Shown here: piece by piece, positions 35,618 to 40,512 of the stretch | Layout: each line of letters opens with the position of its first letter | Numbering within the stretch: position 1 is the first letter of the stretch | Assembly (NCBI GenBank): GCA_024401225.1 | Contig: JAKSLM010000024.1 | Coordinates: 1-40,512 of the forward strand | Direction: 5' to 3' | DNA: 40,512 nt | DNA from: Bacteroidaceae bacterium | GTDB lineage: Bacteria; Bacteroidota; Bacteroidia; Bacteroidales; Bacteroidaceae | Position numbers and translations under genes: made by a program | Notes under the pieces: model-generated | Told to the model about the DNA's origin: nothing | Databases searched by the model: none | Seen by the model: the letters and a program-made list of their open reading frames with translations, nothing else

Positions 35618-35749
35618 GCATTGCAAGGAGAAGACAAACTCCTTGCAATAAGTAGAGCAACTCCTTGCAAGGAATCAAGCGAATCCTTGCAAGGAGTTTA
35701 CTGTTTCATTGCAAGGAAACGCCGAAGTCCTTGCAAGGAGTTTTTTGTT
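35618..35749. repeat. Six-unit 22-bp array of the palindrome TCCTTGCAAGGA
   Basis: 12-mers start at 35618, 35640, 35662, 35684, 35706 and 35728, each exactly 22 bp apart. Units 3, 4 and 6 have the perfect palindrome; unit 5 has one mismatch (TCATTGCAAGGA); units 1 and 2 keep one arm each and together form an 11-bp inverted repeat around an 8-nt loop. The 10-bp spacers are not conserved. The array fills the gap between two convergent genes, and unit 6 is followed by TTTTTT. It could be a protein-binding array, a bidirectional terminator or both. Confidence 0.85.
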
Positions 35750-35768
35750 GAGTAGGAAGAGCCCTTTT

Positions 35769-37613
35769 TTATCTCTTTCCTACTTCCTCATACAATGCCT
35801 GGAGGATGGTCTTTGCTTTTCCTTCACGCTTATCGTTTCCTTCTCCTTCGGAATAGACTGTCTTGGAAACATTGTGGTCGAAGGTTGTGACACCAGTAGT
35901 GTCGATATACATGACGTAGTCGCTGGAGGTGTGGAAGGCGAACGGGCGATTGTAGCCGCGTGCCAGAACATTGCGACTGAAGATGAAGTCGTCATGAGGG
36001 AGCCCGAGCTGGGCAAGAAGCGTGGCTGCTATGTCCGACTGCGACATGATGGTATCGATATGCTTGAAGCCGATGGCGGCTCCGCCTGTAAAGACAAGGG
36101 GAATGTGGCAGAACGATGGGTCGGTCAGCGCATCGGTCTCATCAACTCGTATGCCATGGTCGGAACTGATGATGATGAGCAGGTTGTCCCACTGGTCGGA
36201 ACGTTTCAAGCGGTCGATAAGGCGGCCGATGCATTCGTCAGTATAGGCGAAGGCATTGCGCTTCATCTCATCGAGGCGGCGCTCAGGCACTTCCCATGGC
36301 TCATGGCTGCTAAGGGTGAGTACTGCTGTAAAGTAAGGATGCGAGGTGTACTGCCCATTGTTGGAGCGGTTGCACAAATCGTCAGCAAGTCGATTGAGAA
36401 GCACATCATCGCGCACACCCCACTTGCTGTATGAACGGTCGGACACGGAGAAGTCCACATCGCTGACCGTAGATTGGAAACCTGCCTGAAGCATATAGCC
36501 GTTCATGTTGGTGAACGTGATATCGCCTCCATACCAGAAGTCGGTCAGATAGCCCGCACTACGCAGGGTACGAGGGAGTGCTGGCAGATTTTCGCACTTC
36601 TTCGGAATCTTCATGAGCGAGGCAGTAGGCATGCCGAGCCATCCTGACATGATGCTCACCAATCCACGGTCGGTGCGGAAACTGCTTGCATAGCAATGGG
36701 TGAAGCTTACGCCCTCGGTAGCAAGACGGTTCAAGTGTGGGGTAATGCCTCGTTCGCCGCCTATCGCCTCAACGCATTTCTCCGGGCAACCCTCCCACAC
36801 GATGTACAGGATGTTCGGGCGCTGGGTAGTGAGGATGCGTTCGGTCAGCGTGGTATCAGCGACTGTAAAGAGATCCTTGGATGTGCGCTGGCACTCGTCG
36901 CTTTCATAGTAATGAAATTCGTTAGTGAAATCCTGTGTCTTACCTAACGAATAGAGGAAGTTGAATACAGGATTGACTGCACTATGGTTCAGGAACTGTT
37001 TCTCGCTATAGTACACTCGGCTCACATTGGCCGTACCCGCTCCAACGCCTCCACGTATCATAAGGAAGCACAAGCCCATCAATGGTATCATGATGATGGA
37101 CAAGGCACTATGCAGTACGGGATCGAGCTTTGCCTTGCGAATGCACAACACATAGGCACAGATCATCAGAGCGCAATGGACAACGAACGCCACGCCACAA
37201 AGCACGAGGAAGGTGGTTGATACGCTTGCCACGGCATCTGCGGGCTTGTCGGTGTAAAGAAAGACGCTGGAGTCGAGCTTGAACTGCCAGAAGTCGTACA
37301 TCACGGTATCGGCCACAAAGACGATCGACACAAGGATGCTGATGATGACAAAGTAGGCGATGAGCACACGCTTTGTGAGGGTTGCACGATCGTGAAAGAA
37401 AGACGCAGCAATAAGCAGCAATGGGACAACAAGCACATAACCAGCGACGGTGAGATCGAGCGGAATGCCATGCAACAGAACATCAAAGCAGTCGGCAGCT
37501 GTGACTGAGGCATCAGCCGCCTTGTTGTACAGCATGAACATTGGCTTCTGCAACACGAAGAAGAGCATCGTGCAGAAAAACAGTTTCAGGAGTATGGCTA
37601 TGCGTTGTAACAC
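35769..37613 (-). CDS. LtaS/OpgB-like membrane phosphoglycerol or phosphoethanolamine transferase
   Basis: 614 residues. Four or five N-terminal membrane segments (about 1-190), then a periplasmic sulfatase-fold domain: Glu274 in IVWEGCPEK, candidate nucleophile Thr314 in FRTDRG, His437 in SSHEPW, and metal ligands D485-H486 in SSDHG. This matches the alkaline-phosphatase superfamily branch of LtaS, which moves a phospholipid head group onto a glycan or lipid. Gram-negative cells lack lipoteichoic acid, so periplasmic glucan or surface polysaccharide is a likelier acceptor (inference). It starts 1 bp after the stop of the exporter gene, so the two are cotranscribed. Confidence 0.85.
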   Translation of the reverse strand: MLQRIAILLKLFFCTMLFFVLQKPMFMLYNKAADASVTAADCFDVLLHGIPLDLTVAGYVLVVPLLLIAASFFHDRATLTKRVLIAYFVIISILVSIVFVADTVMYDFWQFKLDSSVFLYTDKPADAVASVSTTFLVLCGVAFVVHCALMICAYVLCIRKAKLDPVLHSALSIIMIPLMGLCFLMIRGGVGAGTANVSRVYYSEKQFLNHSAVNPVFNFLYSLGKTQDFTNEFHYYESDECQRTSKDLFTVADTTLTERILTTQRPNILYIVWEGCPEKCVEAIGGERGITPHLNRLATEGVSFTHCYASSFRTDRGLVSIMSGWLGMPTASLMKIPKKCENLPALPRTLRSAGYLTDFWYGGDITFTNMNGYMLQAGFQSTVSDVDFSVSDRSYSKWGVRDDVLLNRLADDLCNRSNNGQYTSHPYFTAVLTLSSHEPWEVPERRLDEMKRNAFAYTDECIGRLIDRLKRSDQWDNLLIIISSDHGIRVDETDALTDPSFCHIPLVFTGGAAIGFKHIDTIMSQSDIAATLLAQLGLPHDDFIFSRNVLARGYNRPFAFHTSSDYVMYIDTTGVTTFDHNVSKTVYSEGEGNDKREGKAKTILQALYEEVGKR

Positions 37614-37614
37614 T

Positions 37615-39456
37615 CTATAGACTTTGCATATCGTTCAACTTTCTGTAATATCCACCCTGAGCAATGAGGGCTTCGTGTGTGCCCTGCTCTACTATCCTGC
37701 CTTCGTGCAGAACATAGATGATGTTTGCATTCTTGATGGTCGACAAGCGGTGGGCTATGGCGATGGTGGTGCGAGTCTTCATCAGTTTGTCGAGTGCATC
37801 CTGCACCAGTCGCTCGCTTTCGGTATCGAGTGCCGATGTGGCCTCATCGAGGATGAGTATAGGTGGATTCTTGAGTATGGCGCGAGCTATTGAGATACGC
37901 TGACGCTGACCACCAGAGAGTTTGCCTCCGCGATCGCCGACATTGGTCTCGTAGCCATGTTCCATCTCCATGATGAAGTCGTGGGCATTGGCTATCTTGG
38001 CAGCAGCAACGACCTGATCCATCGTAGCATTATCCATACCGAAGGCTATGTTGTTGAAGATGGTGTCGTTGAAGAGGATGGCTTCCTGATTCACATTTCC
38101 AATGAGACTGCGAAGCGAGTGAATGGAGAGGTTGCGGATATCTTCGCCATCGATAGTGATGCGGCCTGTCGTAACATCGTGATAACGAGGTACGAGGTCT
38201 ACGAGCGTACTCTTGCCCGATCCCGACTGACCTACGAGTGCAATGGTCTGTCCCTTCTTCACACGCAGGTTGATGTCATGCAGAATCTCGCGCGAACCGT
38301 CGTATGAGAAGGAGACGCCCTGCAGTTCAATCTCATCGTTCATGCCCTCAATGACACGAGGCGATGGGAGTTCGGTGATATTGTTCTCTGCATTCAGAAT
38401 CCTGTTGATACGCTCCATGCTGGCAAGTCCTTTCTGTACCGAATAGCCTGCCTTCGAAATGTCCTTCAACGGCTGAAGCGTGCTGTAGAGGATGGTAAGA
38501 TAGTAGATGAAGCGGCCTCCATCGAGGTTTGTGTTGCCAGAGAAGATGAGGTAACCACCAAACCACAATACGATGACAATCATCACCGTGCCAAGGAATT
38601 CGCTGACCGGATGAGCTGCCGCCTGGCGTATGGCTACACGATTAGCGATGTCGCGAAACTCGTTGTTGACCTTCTCAAAGCGACGCTGCATCTTACCCTC
38701 GGCTATGAATGCCTTGATGATGCGCAAGCCACCAAGGGTTTCCTCAACCTGGCTCATGCTGTCGGACAGCTTGGTCTGCTGCAATATGCTCTTTGCCTTC
38801 AGCGACTTACCGATACGGCCTATTGCGATGGCAAGCACAGGAACTACAAGCAGAGTGAAAAGTGTCAGCTGCCAACTCAAAACCACAAGCGTACCCATGT
38901 ACACCACGATGAGGATAGGGTTCTTGATCAGAGTGTCGAGCGAACTGCCGATGCTGGCATCAATCTCGTTGACATCGGTGCTTATTCGTGTCAGGATGTC
39001 GCCCTTTCTCTCCTCGCTGAAGAAGGATAGAGGCAGACGCAATACTTTATTGTATATATCGTTACGGATGTCCCTGATCACACCAGTACGCAATGGCATA
39101 AGCAAGGCCGAACCGCCGAAGTAGGCTGCCGTCTTGAAGAATGTGACAATCGAAATACCTATGCCGAGAATGAGCATCGTGGTGGCTGGTCCGTACAGGC
39201 CAACCATCTGCTGGGCATAGTAGTTGAGATCGTTCAAGAGAATGTTGGCAGCATGATTGATGTTCTGCAATGTGAGAGGCTCAAACTCATACTGCTCCTC
39301 TTCGGCCTGGAACAATATGTTAAGTATCGGAATGATGGCAGCAAATGAGAATAGGTTCAACACAGCCGATAGTATGTTGACTCCCAATGCGCTGAATATG
39401 CATTTCCTATAGCGGGCAAAGTAAGTGCCCATGATGTTAAAAAACTCTTTCATCAA
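37615..39456 (-). CDS. MsbA-like ABC exporter (membrane and ATPase domains fused)
   Basis: 613 residues. Six membrane segments (about 20-330) with the coupling-helix phrase RLPLSFFSEERKGDILTRIS, then an ATPase: Walker A GQSGSGKST (409-417), signature LSGGQ (513-517), Walker B ILILDEATSALD and switch His in IAHRLS. The family flips lipids such as lipid A core or other amphiphiles; MsbA itself cannot be told from close relatives by eye. It is followed by the LtaS-like transferase with a 1-bp gap and preceded by the AraC gene with 18 bp. Together this suggests an envelope lipid or polysaccharide module. Confidence 0.9.
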   Translation of the reverse strand: MMKEFFNIMGTYFARYRKCIFSALGVNILSAVLNLFSFAAIIPILNILFQAEEEQYEFEPLTLQNINHAANILLNDLNYYAQQMVGLYGPATTMLILGIGISIVTFFKTAAYFGGSALLMPLRTGVIRDIRNDIYNKVLRLPLSFFSEERKGDILTRISTDVNEIDASIGSSLDTLIKNPILIVVYMGTLVVLSWQLTLFTLLVVPVLAIAIGRIGKSLKAKSILQQTKLSDSMSQVEETLGGLRIIKAFIAEGKMQRRFEKVNNEFRDIANRVAIRQAAAHPVSEFLGTVMIVIVLWFGGYLIFSGNTNLDGGRFIYYLTILYSTLQPLKDISKAGYSVQKGLASMERINRILNAENNITELPSPRVIEGMNDEIELQGVSFSYDGSREILHDINLRVKKGQTIALVGQSGSGKSTLVDLVPRYHDVTTGRITIDGEDIRNLSIHSLRSLIGNVNQEAILFNDTIFNNIAFGMDNATMDQVVAAAKIANAHDFIMEMEHGYETNVGDRGGKLSGGQRQRISIARAILKNPPILILDEATSALDTESERLVQDALDKLMKTRTTIAIAHRLSTIKNANIIYVLHEGRIVEQGTHEALIAQGGYYRKLNDMQSL

Positions 39457-39474
39457 TGGAAAATTAAGGCTTCC

Positions 39475-40362
39475 TTAAATCGTTTTTCTGAAGTCGGATG
39501 GCGAGATGCCTACCTTCTTATGGAATAGGCGCGTAAAGTGGTTTGGATAGGCGAATCCCAACGATTCGGCAATCTCCGTGATGGAGAGGCGCGGATCCCT
39601 CAGCATCATCTTTGCTGCGCTCACTATCTTACGCTGGATGTACTCCTGAGCCGTAACGTGAAGCTCACGCTTGATCACATCGCCGAAGTAGTTGGCAGAA
39701 AGGTGGAACTGCTCTGCACACCATGCCACGGTAGGCTGTCCCTTCTGCTCTGGCATTCCACTCGACAGGTAACTGTCAAGCAAGGCATCCAAGCGAGTGA
39801 GGATGCTGGAGTTCTGCTTGCATTTGGTGTCAAACTGGCGCTCATAGAAACGCTTGCAGTAGCTTAGCAGATGCCCAATACCCAAGCGGAGCATGTGGTC
39901 GGTGAGGTGGTCGACTGGCGTGTGGAGCTCGGTAAAGATATTGGCCAGGCAATTGAGTATGGTGCTGCGCTCGGTACTTGAAAGCTCAAGTGCTTCGCTC
40001 GCCTCATAGCTGAAGAAGTTGAACATGTAGAAGTCGCGGCCCAAACCTGCCTTAACAAGGAGCTCAGGACGGAACACCAGCATCCATCCCTTAGGGCGAA
40101 CGCCTGGCTTGAGGCGCATCTGCACCACCTGACCTGGCATGAGGGTGAACACGGTACCAGGTCTATAGCTGATGTCCTTTCCATCCTTGCACAGTCCGCC
40201 GAAATCTTCATCCATCAGCACCACACAGTACATATCGAAATCGATAGGATCGAACAGAGACATGTCGGCCTTCGAAAGGTCGCCCACCGAAATCAAAGGA
40301 TGCAACGTCTTCTGATGGAAGTATGCGTTATATTGGTCTATATCTTTAATCTTTATCGCCAT
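39475..40362 (-). CDS. AraC-family transcriptional regulator
   Basis: 295 residues from the ATG at 40362; an upstream in-frame TTG at 40383 overlaps the -7 box. The N-terminal domain is cupin-like (YRPGTVFTLMPGQVVQMRL). Two HTH motifs sit in the C-terminal 95 residues: WCAEQFHLSANYFGDVIKRE and ITEIAESLGFAYPNHFTRLF, ending with GISPSDFRK, the family signature. It is the first gene before the exporter and transferase, 18 bp apart, and probably regulates its own operon through the repeats near 40395-40422. The ligand is unknown. Confidence 0.9.
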   Translation of the reverse strand: MAIKIKDIDQYNAYFHQKTLHPLISVGDLSKADMSLFDPIDFDMYCVVLMDEDFGGLCKDGKDISYRPGTVFTLMPGQVVQMRLKPGVRPKGWMLVFRPELLVKAGLGRDFYMFNFFSYEASEALELSSTERSTILNCLANIFTELHTPVDHLTDHMLRLGIGHLLSYCKRFYERQFDTKCKQNSSILTRLDALLDSYLSSGMPEQKGQPTVAWCAEQFHLSANYFGDVIKRELHVTAQEYIQRKIVSAAKMMLRDPRLSITEIAESLGFAYPNHFTRLFHKKVGISPSDFRKTI

Positions 40363-40380
40363 ACTATTATATATTTGGTG

Positions 40381-40422
40381 CAAATATACACGATTTTAGG
40401 TAGAAAAAAGTAATTTAGGTAG
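40381..40422 (-). promoter_or_regulatory. Promoter with direct repeats upstream of the AraC gene
   Basis: TATATTTG (40388-40381, minus strand) fits the -7 box. Two direct copies of CTACCTAAA (minus strand; 40395-40403 and 40414-40422, 19 bp apart) overlap the spacer and -33 region. AraC proteins bind direct repeats, so this is a candidate autoregulatory operator. The remaining bases to the window end (40423-40512) show nothing I can name. Confidence 0.45.
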
Positions 40423-40512
40423 GGAATAATGGTCACAAATCAATCGATAAGTAAAAAAGGTAACAAATACATTAAAAATGATAAGTGTATTAGTCAAATA
40501 AAGAATTAAATT

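Noticed and set aside
35618-35749. CRISPR-like array
   Set aside because: Repeats are 12-bp palindromes with 10-bp spacers, far shorter than CRISPR units, and no cas genes are present.

Overview
The window reads as a chromosomal segment of a Bacteroidota bacterium, most likely Prevotella or a close relative. Supporting signs are promoters of the TAnnTTTG type, type IX secretion (T9SS) proteins (PorZ, C-terminal sorting domains), an outer-membrane beta-barrel receptor family typical of the phylum, weak Shine-Dalgarno sites and A-rich leaders. No rRNA, tRNA, CRISPR array, transposase or phage gene was seen. The assignment rests on reading motifs only; no database search was run.

Layout. 1-4494: a nearly complete outer-membrane beta-barrel protein (minus) diverges from a membrane-anchored TPR/HTH regulator (plus), with a cluster of GTTTAC repeats between them. 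4495-9839: a signalling island. An FtsX/MacB-type ABC transporter (permease plus ATPase, plus strand) converges on a response regulator/histidine kinase pair (minus strand). Both operons are preceded by paired GTGTC-N9-GACAC palindromes, and a candidate small RNA lies divergent from the transporter. 9840-16126: a minus-strand run of DUF3108 protein, Ig-like lipoprotein, GH3-like adenylating protein, RNase HII and sirtuin, with heptad repeats in the leader of the GH3 operon. 16226-17815: a C10-like cysteine peptidase. 17828-23776: a minus-strand cluster prmC-porZ-glycosyltransferase-patatin/beta-barrel. 23875-32319: two very large related secreted proteins with T9SS-type tails, one carrying three nearly identical modules of about 198 residues. 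32700-35595: a porin and an inner-membrane gate-type permease with an added C-terminal domain. 35618-35749: six units of exactly 22 bp built on a 12-bp palindrome. 35769-40362: an AraC regulator, an MsbA-like exporter and an LtaS-like sulfatase-fold transferase, close enough to be one operon.

Most interesting signal. Three tandem pairs of 19-bp palindromes (4681/4704, 4934/4957, 9735/9758) all have a 23-bp internal pitch. Pairs 2 and 3 sit exactly 48 bp from a TAnnTTTG box at each associated promoter: the ABC transporter operon, the response regulator's own promoter, and a minus-strand promoter reading into a terminator-ended transcript of about 120 nt with no convincing ORF. This looks like a compact autoregulated envelope-stress or efflux regulon with its own small RNA. 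It is run by a response regulator of the NtrC lineage that has no AAA+ domain and a kinase that has no membrane sensor. The second striking item is the 22-bp palindromic array at 35618-35749.
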